The position numbers were made by a program, and so were the translations under genes. From Chaetoceros tenuissimus (Eukaryota > Bacillariophyta > Thalassiosirophyceae > Chaetocerotales > Chaetocerotaceae), in contig BLLK01000039.1 in assembly GCA_021927905.1 (NCBI GenBank), forward strand, positions 101,751 through 165,750: a stretch of DNA of 64,000 nt, read 5' to 3'. Positions 1 through 11,574 of the stretch are shown piece after piece. Under the pieces are notes generated by a model. It made no database searches, was not told the origin of the DNA, and worked only from the letters and a program-made list of their open reading frames with translations. How positions within the stretch are numbered: the first letter of the stretch is position 1; every line of letters begins with the position of its first letter.

Positions 1-380
1 CCAATATCTGTGGTTACTTGTTCAATAATTTCTAGAAATTGGTTTCGAACATGGTGTGGTACTGATGATGGGTATGAGATTCTAGATGCACGCCTAGAAG
101 GATCCGGCCAGTGGCACTTGAGGGCATGACTGAGCTCTGAGAAGTGGTGCATAGATGTTATGTGAATGTGCTTACGGAGCTGTTGCCTTATGGTCTTGGA
201 GTGAGGGTGAAAGTATAGAAATACTTGGAGGAGAACTATTCTAGAGTCTAGGAGAAACATTGTAGGAGCTCCAAATGGGCAGGAATTTAGCGATAGTGTT
301 AGTGCATGAGATTCTCCCATATTATTGTCTGTGAAGGATGTGCCATATGATTGTGTGAGGATGTAGTTACGGATTAAGAC
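1..380. other. No gene seen; flank of decayed LINE-like element
   Basis: No open frame of note and no recognisable domain on either strand. It lies downstream of the minus-strand RT remnant and may be its decayed 3' region, but nothing in the bases proves this. Confidence 0.4.
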
Positions 381-717
381 AGGTTTTGGTGAGATATTGA
401 GCATGTCTTGTTCAATGTGTGTGTCAAGATGCATGAGTATACTTTCTGCAACGGTGGTGTTTGTCTGATGGTCATATGCAGAGTCAGAGGAGAATATGAG
501 GGGAGAAGCATAGCGATTAAAGATGTGTTGAATGATGCAGTGGCCAGTATTCTGGAGAGGGATCCTTTGCATCGCAGTGAATCTTTGTAGGGATGTGATA
601 GGGGTGTCATTCCATGATGGGAATTGTGCAGTGCCAAAGAGGGAGTGCATGGTGAACTCTGCAACTGGAAGTTCTTTTTCATTCAGGAAAATAGACTTAT
701 CATAGGTGGCAGCATGG

Positions 718-1320
718 TCATGAAGCGATAGTTCCAGGAAATGAGAGAGATGGTTGTATGATGGCATGAGTTCTCTTGCAGCTGTTTGCAGGAGGAGGCG
801 TCGCTGTGATGCTGGTACGGCAGTATTGGCTGCTGGCGTAAGTGAAGGAGGTAGTGACTGTTCCGTACGGTGTTTTTGTAAGGATTGTAAGGTCATGCAG
901 AGATTCAGCTATCCAATCAATGTATCCATTTGATGGGAAGCCCATGAGATGAAATGGTAGCATCTGGAGTTCTGGTGTGATTCCATCAAAGAATTTTTCT
1001 TTGTCTTCATCAAGCTGACAAAGGAGGATTTCTTCTCTGCCGAGGGTGTCATGTACTGCCAAGAGATCGTTCAACATGCAGTCAGCACAAGAGTAGCCAG
1101 GTCTATACACAGCGATGGTGTCATCATATACTTGTAGTTTCTCTACTGTGTTAGAAAGCAATGTTGCCACAATGGTGTCGACGTACGAGTTGTATGCATG
1201 GAGGATGGATATAGGACATTTGTCAGTAGAGTCTGGTTTATCAATGAGGACTCTTCCCATAATTTTTAATTGAGGTGGCAGAATGCATGTGACTAGAATG
1301 AAGTTTGTGAGCACTCTCAT
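718..1320 (-). pseudogene. Reverse transcriptase fragment, LINE-like
   Basis: A 200-codon open stretch looks like the fingers/palm part of a non-LTR reverse transcriptase. Visible blocks are IDKPDSTDKCPISILHAYNS, YRPGYSCADCMLND (the fingers motif before the first catalytic block), then LDEDKEKFFDGITPELQ, which corresponds to the first catalytic Asp followed by a KxFDxI-like helix, and MGFPSNGYIDWI after it. The YxDD block is not in this frame. Inference: part of an RT ORF whose remainder continues in broken frames towards 374. The first Met is not a real start; the frame begins arbitrarily. Confidence 0.55.
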
Positions 1321-1513
1321 CCAACATGGGTATAATCGTGCGAGAACATTCAGTGTAAATCCATTGAGTCTAGCGAAAGATGGGACATATCAGATTTTTG
1401 TGACCATAGAGGGAACTGGTTTTGTAAAGGTGAGCATGTCCATGTTAGTGGTGGAGCATTGCTACACTTTTGCCTGATATGGCCATTGGGTATGTGGGGA
1501 GTTAGTGTTACCC

Positions 1514-2400
1514 TCATGCTTTGTTAGGGTTAGGGTTAGGGTTAAAGATTTGATGTGCTTCTAGGATATCCTCTTGGACTCGTTTGGGGAAGTCTGTTGC
1601 ATTTGGGTGATACTCTGTTAGATGTTTTCTGGTGAATTGTCGTTCAGGGTCTACTTCTATGCCACAAGGACCTACACCATCTTCTTTTATATCTACGAAG
1701 TGTAGTGCTTTGCCTGGTGGGAGATCGGCCTGTTGTTGTTGCGTTGCACGTGTGGCTTCCTTTTGTTGTTTAGGCGCAATGGCTGGGACATGTGTTGGAG
1801 CAGCAAGTGGATTTGTATATATTGAAGTTTGCTGCTGCAGGTGGATTGGTCTTGTTTTTAAGAAGCTGTGCCGGTTGTGCTGTGTCGTCAAATACGGTAT
1901 GGAAGTCAATAAAGATATTGTCTAGTTGATTTATTATGTTTCTAGTTCTATTTTTTATCACATTTTAGTAGCAAGCCTGAATGTCTTTGACAAATGCGAT
2001 TGCCTTATTCCTGTTTAAGTTCTGCGAGGATGCACTAAAGTCGGATATTTCTTGGGACATGGTGACAATTTTTGCCTTTGTATGTTGAATATATTTGAGA
2101 TATCTAGTTTGGTGCACTAATAATTGATCCTCGTCTGTTTGAACGGGAGCACTGGAGTCCAATGAGCTCAGTGGTGTAAACTTCAGAGTCTGCTTCTTCT
2201 CGGAATTCTGTGAATTGTTGGATTCCTCCTGGAGCTGTTTGTGTTTCTTGGTCTCCTCTTTTCTTTGCTGACGCAGTCTGACTAGTGCAGTGTAGTCGTT
2301 GATGTTGGTAGTAGTTTTAGCTTCAATCTTATTAACAATATTTAGCAGATGTTTTGCTTGGCTGGTAAGATAGCCAGTGTCTTTGGGAGGTTATCTGTAT
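1514..2400 (-). pseudogene. ORF1-like region upstream of the RT remnant
   Basis: Broken minus-strand frames at 1965-2162, 1770-1961 and 1514-1909 read into each other through at least one frameshift and one stop. The 5' part is rich in Gln, Lys and Glu and probably helical; the 3' part holds a more ordered stretch (DGVGPCGIEVDPERQFTRKH) and ends in an NPNPNPN tail encoded by telomere-like repeats. Position directly ahead of the RT fragment suggests an ORF1-like or N-terminal region of the same element. No function beyond that is supported. Confidence 0.35.
1524..1544 (+). repeat. Interstitial telomere-like tract (TTAGGG)3.5
   Basis: Three perfect TTAGGG units plus TTA. The complement is read in frame at the C-terminal end of the ORF1-like stretch as alternating Asn-Pro. 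Confidence 0.85.
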
Positions 2401-2480
2401 TTGCTTTGCTTTTGGATCCTTTGATGATGGCTATTGTTTTGTGAATATCATCCACTTTTGATTGAAGTCTAAGATCTAGT

Positions 2481-2888
2481 GTTGGTAAAGGTTTTTTTTT
2501 TCACTTGGTAGGTTCTGGATAGAGGTCAAGGATGGCTCATGTTCTGTGTATACCCTTATCAATAGTTTCATAGGCATCCGAGATTTGTTGTTGGATAGCT
2601 TATGTGCGAGGGATGCAATAAGATGAAATAGAATGAAGAATTGAATTGAATCTGCAGTAAGAAGAGTGCGTTGTAAGTACTAATGCAGTGTGTGATAAAT
2701 CAAATTTGTAATTTGGAAGCTTTGTATTGAAATCAAAACCATGACTAGGTGCTGATCTTTTGTTATTGTATGTAGTCATAACGAGAGTTGGATATTTGTT
2801 CCTTAGTATGCCTGGAAGCAGCTATGTGCAAATGGAATCATTGTCCACTGAATAATGAGAACATAACAAATAGATAGAGTGTCCACAG
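2481..2888. other. No gene seen, AT-rich
   Basis: Low-complexity AT-rich DNA between two relic elements. No LTR matching the copia end at 7040 was recognised here, although a 5' LTR of that element would be expected nearby. Confidence 0.4.
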
Positions 2889-4318
2889 TTGAAGTGCAGA
2901 ACTTACTATGTTGACATCTGTGGAACTACTAGAGGAAAAGGTGATACATTGCTTTACTTGAATATACAGCATGTCTATCTGACGACATCCATGAAACCAT
3001 GTAGGTTAGACAGCTCTATTTCCAAAGAGAGAATTAAAGGTAGTCGCAGTCACTACAGCAGTCTTGCCAAAGGTACTGGAGTACCCTTTTAAAATATATT
3101 CAGAGTAAGGGGAGACAGACACAATGTAACCAGTGACCACATTCAATAAGATAGTAGTAGAAATGTCAAATTTGAGTCAGGCCATTGAACACACCAAAGC
3201 TGAAAGAGAAAAGTGAAGCCAGCACTGTGAAGTTATGTAATTGCTATTGCTGACGTGCAAAGAAGAAACATCTATTCATTGGGTTTGTGAAGATATATGA
3301 ATGTTATTGAAGCAGCTAACCCCATTTTACATCTAGCAGCCACACCACAGAAAGCTACAACACCTTTTGAAACCCTGGGAGAGTACTATGCAAAATTTGA
3401 TAGGTATTGTACCTGTTGTTGAAGCAAGCATACAAGATGAAGATATTGCAATGAATCGAAGACTGCTTTAGCTTACAAAGAAGATGCTAGATCCAACTAC
3501 CACTTACAGGGACCCAAGTTTATCCGAAAAAAAATACCTGCAATGGATAGGAACCATGCACAATACAAAATAAAACAGACTTGATTCTTTACTATGCAGT
3601 GATACAGATGATCAGGAAGACCTTACTATGACTATTTTACACCATGTAAACAAGAATAATTGATGGTAGATGTACATGAGAATAATTGATGGTAGTATGC
3701 ACCTTCCAAGAAAATAAAATGATCCGTCACCAAGATTCAGATTACAAAATTCACTTGAGATCCAACATGTAACAACTAGCTTTTGCATGACACAAGCATA
3801 CCATAGATGAAGATTACTGACTCGATGTCAAAGAGACAGAAACTTGTAGGTTGAAAGAGTGAAACTACTGCAATCAGCATGTAGAAAGCAGTGATATCAA
3901 CACATTAGTCCATAATTTGAAGACTTCAGATCTTACAGACTTGAGATACATAATTACCTCTGTCAATCATAAGGGTTAGGGTATTGTTGCAAAATTCTTA
4001 CTGAAGCTCTCTATGTTCCAACTGCTCAGCTAAGGATCTTGTCAGTTTGTAAATATCAGGAAGAACACAGGGGAGAGGGATGCTCATTCTCTTTGGACAA
4101 TGATGGTTGTAGATTTACTCTACCTTCTTCCATTTGAGGAGGAACTATCACTTTCAATTACAGAACTACAAACTACATTTACCACTTTGTATACCAAACA
4201 ATTCATGAAGTCAATGAATTCCTCATCTCAGCATGTTTTCAATGTTGTAGAGTGAAATAATTTAATTTATCTGCTACTCTACTCAAGTTGCATTACTTCT
4301 GGGTCATTTCAATCTTGA

Positions 4319-5032
4319 TTGGATACAAAATATGATCAGAAAAGATATTCTCAAGGTTTTTTCCAAATCACACCTATGTCCAAAGATGCTATTTGCTTTT
4401 GCAAAGCTTGTAATCTAAGGAAAGCTACGCAAAAGAATGAAGGTGCAAGCATGAAATACTTTGTCCTGGTTTTTGTGTATGTACTGATCAGTTTGTTTCT
4501 TCTTTACCTGGTTGGTTACCAAATACTTATGAAAAGGAAAAGGAATCTAAAAAATATATTGGAACTGTCTTCATTATTACTTTAGTGGATACTTTAGTGT
4601 GTTCAATCAGGTTTCTCTTGGCCCTGCTGAAACTATTAGAGAGAAGTAATCGAGTATAAAGTGTCATCCAGCAATACCTTGGTGATCAGAGTCCCTAAAT
4701 TTAAAAAGGATCTACAGAGTTTCTCTCAAGTAATGGATTATTGTGGTGTAGGAGCACATCACCAAAATGGAGTAACAGAGCGTAACATTCATACAGTGTC
4801 AGAAGCAGCTTGTGCTTTGATTCATTGCCCTGTAGAGGTCAGCATGGATTTGTGGCCTTTCCCAATTAAATATACAGTCTATCTTTATAATAAGATCCTG
4901 CATGGAAAGTCAATGTCATCTCTGGAGGATATAAAATCTGATCATTCAGAACTCTTGTCAGCCAAAGTCTTTGGATTTCCTACCTATGTTTTGGATCCTA
5001 GGATTCAGGATGGCAAAAAAATCACTTGTTAG
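4319..5032 (+). pseudogene. Copia integrase remnant (copia-1)
   Basis: The first part shows a CFCKACNLRKATQKN block resembling the GAG-pre-integrase zinc-binding tail. The second (4661-5032) has the catalytic-core C-terminal signature YCGVGAHHQNGVTERNIHTV with the conserved Glu in VTERN, followed by a Trp-containing helix and FGFPTYVLDP, the usual 'FGCPVYVLDP'-like motif of copia integrases. A duplicated 3' end (4977-5032 and 5070-5110 share GTTTTGGATCCTAGGATTCA) shows a local tandem duplication. The protein is broken by stops. Confidence 0.75.
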
Positions 5033-5703
5033 AAACCTTGTTCAAAAATGAAGTCTTTGGACGTCCTACCTATGTTTTGGATCCTAGGATTCAAGATGGC
5101 AAATAAATCACTTGTTGGAAACCTTGTTCAAAAATGGGACAATTTTTAGGTCATTCTGATGAACATGCTTCAAATATTGGACTTATAAGTAACCAGGAAA
5201 CTGGAAAAAGTCACTCATGATGATGTCCCTGTACCTCCTGCTCTCCATGACTTATTGGGATAATGTAAAGCAACAGTGGGAGCATATGCTATTTGATATT
5301 GATAGAAGAAAGACTGGAGAGTCCAAAGCTCTTTCTACTTCTGTTCAAAAAGTGCCAATCTCCTCTTCTGAAACTCATTCTAATTCAGGCAGAGTCACTT
5401 TTGAAAATAATGAGCCCATACACTGTTCTTCACAGCCGTCACCTTCAGTCTCATCTTCTCCACAGGAGAAAAGTGCTAGAAATAATGGTGTTGGAGGAAA
5501 TAATACTTCTGATAGCAACTCTGATTCTGATGATGAAGTTTCCAATTCCTCATTATAGTTTTGAACCTTCAAATTTGCCCACACCTGGTTCTGGTTGTTG
5601 TGGATATGTTCATATGTTCATACTACAAGTCACATTCATTATGTGATGAACTTGGGTAAATGTTTGGATTCATCTGATGTCTTTCTCATTTAGAATGATC
5701 TGA

Positions 5704-6557
5704 ATGTCAAACAGAATACTCAAACTAGAGTGTTCTTTGGCGCATCAGACTCTGTCGGTCCTTTCAGCTGATCCAGATTGTTTATCTCTTCCATTGCATC
5801 CTTTTGCTTTTGCAGCAAGAGGAAATGCTGCTAATAGTGAATATAGAGAGCAGTTTATTGCAGCAATGAAGAAGGAAATGGATCAATTTACTGATATGGA
5901 TGCTTTTGTTGCTTTTCCACATCAAAAAACTGTTGATATGGGTCGACGAGTTATTGACTGCACTTGGGCTTTCTAGCAAAAACAATTCCCTGATGGTTCT
6001 CTTAAGAAACATAAAACAAGACTCTGTGTAAGAGGGGACCTACAAACTGAGGGAGTTGACTACTTTGATACTTATTTGTCAGTAGTGCAATGGAGTAATA
6101 TCCATTTACTACTGATAATGTCTTGTATTATAAATCTAGAAACCAAGCAAGTTGATATTCATGCGAAAGTAGAATCTGGCTCTTTTATTGGGATAGCAAA
6201 AGGTTTTGAGCTGGAAGAATATAACTTGAAGTTGAAAAGAAATCTCTATGGTTCTTGCAATGCTCCTTTGAAATTCTATGAGAATCTAAAGCATGGACTT
6301 ACTCAACGTGGAGTTTGATCCTTGTCTATTCAAATCAGAAGAAGTGATGATTATTGCATATGCCTCATAAGATGGAGTCTATTGATACCCTAATTGGAGA
6401 TATGAAGCAGTCTTACCACCTTGATGATGGAAATTTTACTGAGAAATTTATTATTGAGGTTGAAGAAGATTATACTAGCTTCTTGGGAATTGAAATTACT
6501 TGTCAAGGCAATGGAAGGATGGAACTTACTCTAACTGGTCTTATTTCAAGGACTTGA
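5704..6557 (+). pseudogene. Copia reverse transcriptase remnant (copia-1)
   Basis: The N-terminal motif of copia RTs (AMKKEMDQFTDMDAF) is followed after an in-frame stop by KKHKTRLCVRGDLQTEGVDY, then KQVDIHAKVESGSFIG, equivalent to the catalytic 'QMDVxxAFL' block with the Asp retained, then LKRNLYGSCNAPLKFYENL, the 'LYGLKQAPRxW' block. The YVDD block is decayed. TSFLGIEITCQGNG matches the post-catalytic 'FLGI' motif. Frameshifts near 6318 and 6350 break it. Confidence 0.75.
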
Positions 6558-6559
6558 CA

Positions 6560-6890
6560 ATGAGACTGTTACTGGACCAAAAGGAAATATCATTGTCTAA
6601 GACTAAAGCAGAGTACATAGCACTCTCTACAGCTTGTAGAGAACTTTTCCCAATGCATGAAATGTTCAATGAACTTAGACAGTTTCTAAACATTCTACCA
6701 CTTACTCCACATGTTTAATGTACCTTATTTGAGGATAAAGTAGGCTTGCCAAAAACTCCAAAGATGACACCTAGAACAAATCATATCTCAATAAAATATC
6801 ATCATTTCCATCAAGCAGAAAGTATTAGAATCTTAAAGATTTAGAGTTGATATGAAAGAGCAGTTAGCTGATATATTTACCATATCTACA
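6560..6890 (+). pseudogene. Copia RNase H remnant (copia-1)
   Basis: SLSKTKAEYIALSTACREL at about 6590-6650 is the diagnostic copia RNase H 'STAEAEY' block. Downstream broken frames keep 'TPRTNHISIKYHHF' at about 6770-6812, the conserved C-terminal block of copia polyproteins. It belongs to the same plus-strand relic. Confidence 0.75.
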
Positions 6891-7039
6891 ACTAGTATTT
6901 AAGAAGAAAGATCATGGGATGGTTATCTATATTTCATCCAATCAAAGACAAGAAGAGTTATTTTGTAATCTATCTGTTTTTTGCAAGTAATGGTCAAAAT
7001 TGATAATCAAATCTGAAGTAATCAGAACTTCAGAGGGAG

Positions 7040-7339
7040 TGTCATACAATATCCATGTATGGTTGGGAGAGATATGACAACTTCATCCATGACTGCCAAT
7101 TTAATCTTTTACAGAGTTGCTGAAACACAAGTCTTTTCTCCTCTATCTCAACTTTAGTTATATTCTAATCTAATACTACTTTCAATCTAAAGGATTTTGA
7201 GGATTTTGGAAAAAATTGGCTTTTGAAGTATTCTGAGTTTATGGGTGCTGCTTTGTCTACTTATAGAATATGCTTTGTAGAACCCCCTTGCTGTGAATAC
7301 TGGAGTGTCACCAATGACAGCTCTTTGCTTTCTTTAGCT
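7040..7339 (+). other. Probable 3' LTR start of copia-1 and flank
   Basis: TGTCATACA directly after the purine tract is the expected LTR start. The LTR end cannot be fixed because no second LTR copy was found. Confidence 0.4.
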
Positions 7340-7603
7340 TCAAAGGACCATGAAGGGTTTTCTCATGTAAATGTACGAGATCTCCTTTTCCCGTATACAC
7401 AAAGGGGATGTTGGTGCTGTGCAAATTGAACAAGAAAGAACACCTTGCTGGACTAAACAATCAAGATCTTTTTGCAAGCACCTTATAAGGATGGCTGAGC
7501 ATCCAGCTTTAAGATGCAAATGCACTCTACTATTTGGATAAACTTTCATCTTCAATGCAGTAAATGCACCATGCTGTGCACCCAAGATCTTATCATTGTC
7601 CAT
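7340..7603 (-). pseudogene. Ty3/gypsy RT N-terminal fragment
   Basis: The minus-strand frame contains VYPNSRVHLHLKAGCSAI and CLQKDLDCLVQQGVLS, which match the 'G..PH....L.L.PGA.PVHAR' and 'F.KELD.LV..GVL' blocks that precede the first catalytic block of gypsy RTs. The rest of the RT is missing and the fragment is isolated. The frame is only 87 codons. The sequence does not match the two large gypsy copies further right, so it is from another family. Confidence 0.5.
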
Positions 7604-7802
7604 GAGGAAGTGTTGTTCATGGCTGCCATTTGCAACCTGCTGGTTTAAACTGCCTTTCTGATTGTTATTTTGCCCTTGTTAGTTGTAATTTTAATTCCTG
7701 TGTTGGTCACATTTGTTATCCTTCTTGCACTGCAAACTTTTGATTCTACTTACCAAGTTCATTGATGGATGTGTTTAATTATACACTGATCCTAAATTTC
7801 CA

Positions 7803-7860
7803 TTGGTATCTTTCAAAGATGATCTTCTTCTTTGGTATCTTTCAAAGATGATCTTCTTCT
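7803..7860 (+). repeat. Perfect tandem repeat, 2 x 29 bp
   Basis: Two adjacent identical copies of a unit beginning TTGGTATCTTTCAAAGATGA. No associated element was recognised. Confidence 0.9.
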
Positions 7861-7973
7861 TCAAATTGTCATCAGGTATTTATTACACTTCTCTTGGAAG
7901 TACTTTTTGCAATTGTGAAAAAAAATGGCAATCAGCTGATGGTGGTGGAGCAAAAGCCAGTTTTAGTTGAATG

Positions 7974-8020
7974 AGAAAAATGAGAAGGGGGGGGGGAGAG
8001 AAGAAGGAGAGGAAAAAGAA
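7974..8020 (+). repeat. Purine-rich tract with an oligo-G run
   Basis: A G/A-rich run that includes nine or more consecutive G residues near 7987-7996. It is a simple-sequence tract; an LTR-element polypurine tract is possible but no LTR follows. Confidence 0.6.
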
Positions 8021-9539
8021 ACAAAAAAAGGAGAAGGAAATTGGATATAAATTCAAATTCTAAATATGATATTCATATAACATCATTTGTAAATATATTA
8101 TTGTCCATCGCAAGTCTAGAAGAGAATAAAATACAAAGAAACATACAATGTCAAAGTTTCATTCGGCTGAGCGATATCAATCATTTATAATGCATCTTTT
8201 TGAATTTTAAGATGAGTATCGCAATGCTGATATTGTTGATATTCCAATGAAAGTAAAATAAGGAGTGCTGTCTCTTTTACTTTATCAAGTAATTTTACTT
8301 GCTATTCAAATCCATGTAATCTAGCACATTTTGTAGAGCCGATGAAGCTCATTGTCAGCTTTGATGGCTCATACAACAATACTGTCGAGGATCACTTGCT
8401 TCATTGTTCTCTCCCATACTATTAGATTCTGCATTTGTTGCAAGTACTTTGTTTTTATCTCACACTACCACCATCATAAAAGAAAAGTGTCATTCTAGGA
8501 ATCCAAACAGTAATGCATACTCATCGTTGTCAAGCAATCACTTTATCACTTTCTCCCATATGCAGCTATTTACATTCTTCATCGGGTGTAAGTACTACGT
8601 TTGTGTCATCTCACACTGCCATTAAGCTTCGTCCTCTACTAGGCAACCGGAAAGTATTACTCATCCTCTACTTTCATCGTCGTCAAGAATTATATATGCC
8701 TTGCTAGTAGCTACCTATATTGCAAACACAGTATTAGAACTTCTACAAAGAAGTGAAAACGAGGATCACAGAAGGTTGACACCAAGCTTATCTAGACACT
8801 TCTTTCATTCTCACATCTGTATTCCGTTATATGCCACACGCTGCAGTTGGGTTGGAACTCATACAGAAGCTTTCTATATGTTTTTCTCCACTCAACTAGT
8901 GTATTCTATATTCCACTGTTAAGCCATAGTTCTTAGAGATATCGAAATAATTCTTCAAAACATCCATGCTTATTTTTGGAATGCAGATATCAGTCTCTAC
9001 TCGTAGGTTTATATCTATCTTCTCAAGAAGATTGCAACATTTATCATAGCATCGTCAACTTGTTTGCTTTCTCAATATAACCCTCCCATACAGCTCTCAA
9101 AGCAGTCATTTCCTTGACAACAAATCCCTGAGACTATTCTTTGTATCTGTGCACCATGATGCATATCTAAATGTAATGAGCTTAGAATAGAGTGTTATAA
9201 ATAGAACATGGAATGGAACATTTTCTTCATAAAGTTCAGATCATTGCTGATTTGAGTTGGATCAGTGTCAATCATAGTGTTTTAACTTAAAATGATACGG
9301 CAGATCAGAGTGTTTTAACTCATTGACATTTGTTGAGTTCAAGGCTATTTCAAGGCTAATTAGCCAAATACTTAAGCCACCAGCACAAGCTGATTGCCAA
9401 AAAAATGATACTAATGTTATATTTAAATCTACATCTATATAATGACAGGTCTTTTATTCAACTTTTTGTATATAACATATATATAGGATGCAATCTTGAA
9501 TTCATTTTAAGATTAGAACCAAGGTTTAATAGACAGTTT

Positions 9540-11372
9540 TCAAAATGAACACAAGGTCATTCCAATAAGTTTGAAAGTTGTCCCATTGGTAAGTTCAAAA
9601 TTTATTGAAAAGACCTCATCAGATTTTATTGGCTTTGTGAGATACATTTTGTGTTTGTATGTTTCACTTGTCATTTTGTTGTGTTCACCAGAAATATCAA
9701 GACTTTCTTTATTATGTGAACCCTTTCTGTCCAATGAAATTTTTATTTGGGAGTGTTTCCAATCTTCACCGTAGCTTTTTAATGAGAAAAAGGTGATGAC
9801 AGAGATTGGCAGAACATCATTTGATGCTTTGGGTATTTCAAATTTCAGATAGGCACTTTTTTTTATTGCTTTAATACCAACTTTTCCTCCTTTTTCTGAC
9901 ACAATTTCCCATCCATCATTTAATTTTACTATTTTTTTCATCAACCTACCTAATTGTCTTTGATTGGATGCACCTGGAAGACTTCCAATAAAAGACAACC
10001 GACAATAAGCTGGCTCTTCAGACCTACATAAATGAGAAACAGAGGTTGAATTATTCCATTTAGATGAAATTGTGTCAAGATTCAAATTCTTATCAAGCAC
10101 TGGAAGAATTTTCTTTGGAACTGACATTCCTTCAGAAGGTAATTCAGGTGAATATCCAAATGATTTAGAAATTGAGTGTCCATGAAAAATGTGTTCAATG
10201 CTTTTTTTGTTGCAATATGATGAAATGAGATTCATACCGTAATACAAAAATAACCAGGGAGTGATTATGTGGAAACCTCTGCCAGGATGAACATTTCTGT
10301 TAGGCCACATGTCTGGACTGAACCATGTTTCAGTTGTATCGGCATAAACAAAATGCCGAACGACATCAACATATGACAAATGACCGATTCCGTAGTAAGA
10401 TGTCAGTTTTCTTATTACACTAGAAAAAGAATCCAGTTCAATAATGCTCTTTTGTTCATTTCCAACATAATCGTTGTAATATATCACTAAAGGTGATGAT
10501 CTTAGTTTGCATGGTTTATTTTCACCCAAACAGGTTCGAATAAAATCCTGCTCCATTTGAAAAAGATTATCTTCTAGTGTTAGGTTCTTTTCTCTTGCTT
10601 CTTTTATTGTATCGACATGCACGTCATTCGTTGAATAAGCATTTATAACAACGTCAAAAACCTTATCTGTTGTTGAAAGTAAGTTATACCTCACTGCCTC
10701 AGTACCAATTGCTGTGTTTGTTCCCCCCAAGGCAATAGACTCAATATGAAAAAGTCCTTCCCCATTTTTACTTCCAAAAATTTCATTAACCATTCTATTA
10801 AGTCTGCTGTACCAGTTACATGAATTGATTGCAAAATTTGCAGTTAAATTGTGAACAGGATAAGCTGCACAATTAACTCCTTTTGTCACTGATCCTCCTA
10901 GAATTACTATGTTTATTGTTCTTGGTTCTGTCTTGAATTCTTTGAAACCATGAATATATTGGTATCGAGAAAAACCAATTTCAATAATTTCTTCAATTTT
11001 TTGCCACTGTAACGTCGGAACATTTTGAATGCAGTTTTCAAGATTTGGAGTAATAATGCGTAGAAGATCTACTGTGAACCTTTTCCAATTGTAATTTTTG
11101 TCATCGCTATGTTTACTTATTTGAATAATCTGTGGAAGCAAAGTGTTCCAAATCCAACGTGGAGAAGAGTTTCCAAAGTTAAATTTGTTACTATTGACTT
11201 CGATATCCATTTCGCAAATATTGTCATGATTTTTATTGATTTTTGTGTTTTCACTCAATTCAATTTCAAGCTCATTTTCAATATGTAAATCAATAAATCT
11301 GATGTTATGGTAAAAGAAAACCAAAGTGATGAACGATAATAATAAAATGAGGAAAAAAAATATTCTTTTCAT
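9540..11372 (-). CDS. SGNH-hydrolase-like type II membrane protein
   Basis: Intact 610-codon gene without introns. The N-terminus (MKRIFFFLILLLSFITLVFF) is a signal anchor, so the rest is predicted to face the secretory lumen or cell exterior. SGNH/GDSL blocks are visible: ILGGSVTKG at about residue 158 (Ser nucleophile in the GGS context), GGTNTAIGTEA at about 214, INAYSTNDVHVD at about 243 (the Asn block) and NVHPGRGFH at about 361 (catalytic His; the usual Asp two or three residues before it appears as Asn). Known of the family: carbohydrate or lipid esterases and acetyltransferase-like enzymes. The C-terminal 200 residues look like a beta-rich accessory domain. Substrate unknown. It is the best-preserved single-copy host gene in the window. 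Confidence 0.75.
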   Translation of the reverse strand: MKRIFFFLILLLSFITLVFFYHNIRFIDLHIENELEIELSENTKINKNHDNICEMDIEVNSNKFNFGNSSPRWIWNTLLPQIIQISKHSDDKNYNWKRFTVDLLRIITPNLENCIQNVPTLQWQKIEEIIEIGFSRYQYIHGFKEFKTEPRTINIVILGGSVTKGVNCAAYPVHNLTANFAINSCNWYSRLNRMVNEIFGSKNGEGLFHIESIALGGTNTAIGTEAVRYNLLSTTDKVFDVVINAYSTNDVHVDTIKEAREKNLTLEDNLFQMEQDFIRTCLGENKPCKLRSSPLVIYYNDYVGNEQKSIIELDSFSSVIRKLTSYYGIGHLSYVDVVRHFVYADTTETWFSPDMWPNRNVHPGRGFHIITPWLFLYYGMNLISSYCNKKSIEHIFHGHSISKSFGYSPELPSEGMSVPKKILPVLDKNLNLDTISSKWNNSTSVSHLCRSEEPAYCRLSFIGSLPGASNQRQLGRLMKKIVKLNDGWEIVSEKGGKVGIKAIKKSAYLKFEIPKASNDVLPISVITFFSLKSYGEDWKHSQIKISLDRKGSHNKESLDISGEHNKMTSETYKHKMYLTKPIKSDEVFSINFELTNGTTFKLIGMTLCSF

Positions 11373-11574
11373 TTCTTTTTACAATAGTCAAATTAATTGC
11401 TAGTACACCATCAAATTGGATTGTCAGAACAAATTTTTTTTGGTTCGAAATGCATTTTTCAATGGGGGGATGAGAATGTCAGCTCTACCAACCGTTCGTG
11501 GCAAGAATTGGTATATGGATTTGAAAGAGTATATGGATTGATTTGGCTACGTATTTACGTACTTACATGGTATA

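Larger units (their letters stand above)
381..2480 (-). mobile_element. Decayed LINE-like (non-LTR) retroelement
   Basis: The minus strand read from about 2480 to 380 carries, in order, a Q/K/E-rich helical ORF1-like stretch, a short conserved region ending in telomere-like repeats, a reverse-transcriptase fragment (718-1320) and a further broken coding stretch (374-682). Stops and frameshifts break the reading frame repeatedly, so it is a relic. No LTRs or target duplications were found. The layout and the RT motifs argue for a non-LTR element rather than copia or gypsy, but the clade cannot be named. Confidence 0.5.
2889..7040 (+). mobile_element. Decayed Ty1/copia retrotransposon (copia-1)
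   Basis: Copia domain order is recognisable on the plus strand: presumed gag (2889-4318, weak), GAG-pre-integrase/CxxC (4319-4585), integrase (4661-5032), Ser-rich linker (5217-5558), RVT_2 reverse transcriptase (5704-6557) and RNase H (6560-6880). Many stops and frameshifts show it is dead. It ends in a polypurine tract, AGAGGGAG at 7032-7039, immediately followed by TGTCATACA, the canonical junction of a copia 3' LTR. No matching 5' LTR was found. Confidence 0.75.
7604..9539. other. AT-rich intergenic, no gene seen
   Basis: About 1.9 kb with no supportable coding sequence. It holds a 2 x 29 bp direct repeat and a long purine run listed separately. Confidence 0.5.
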
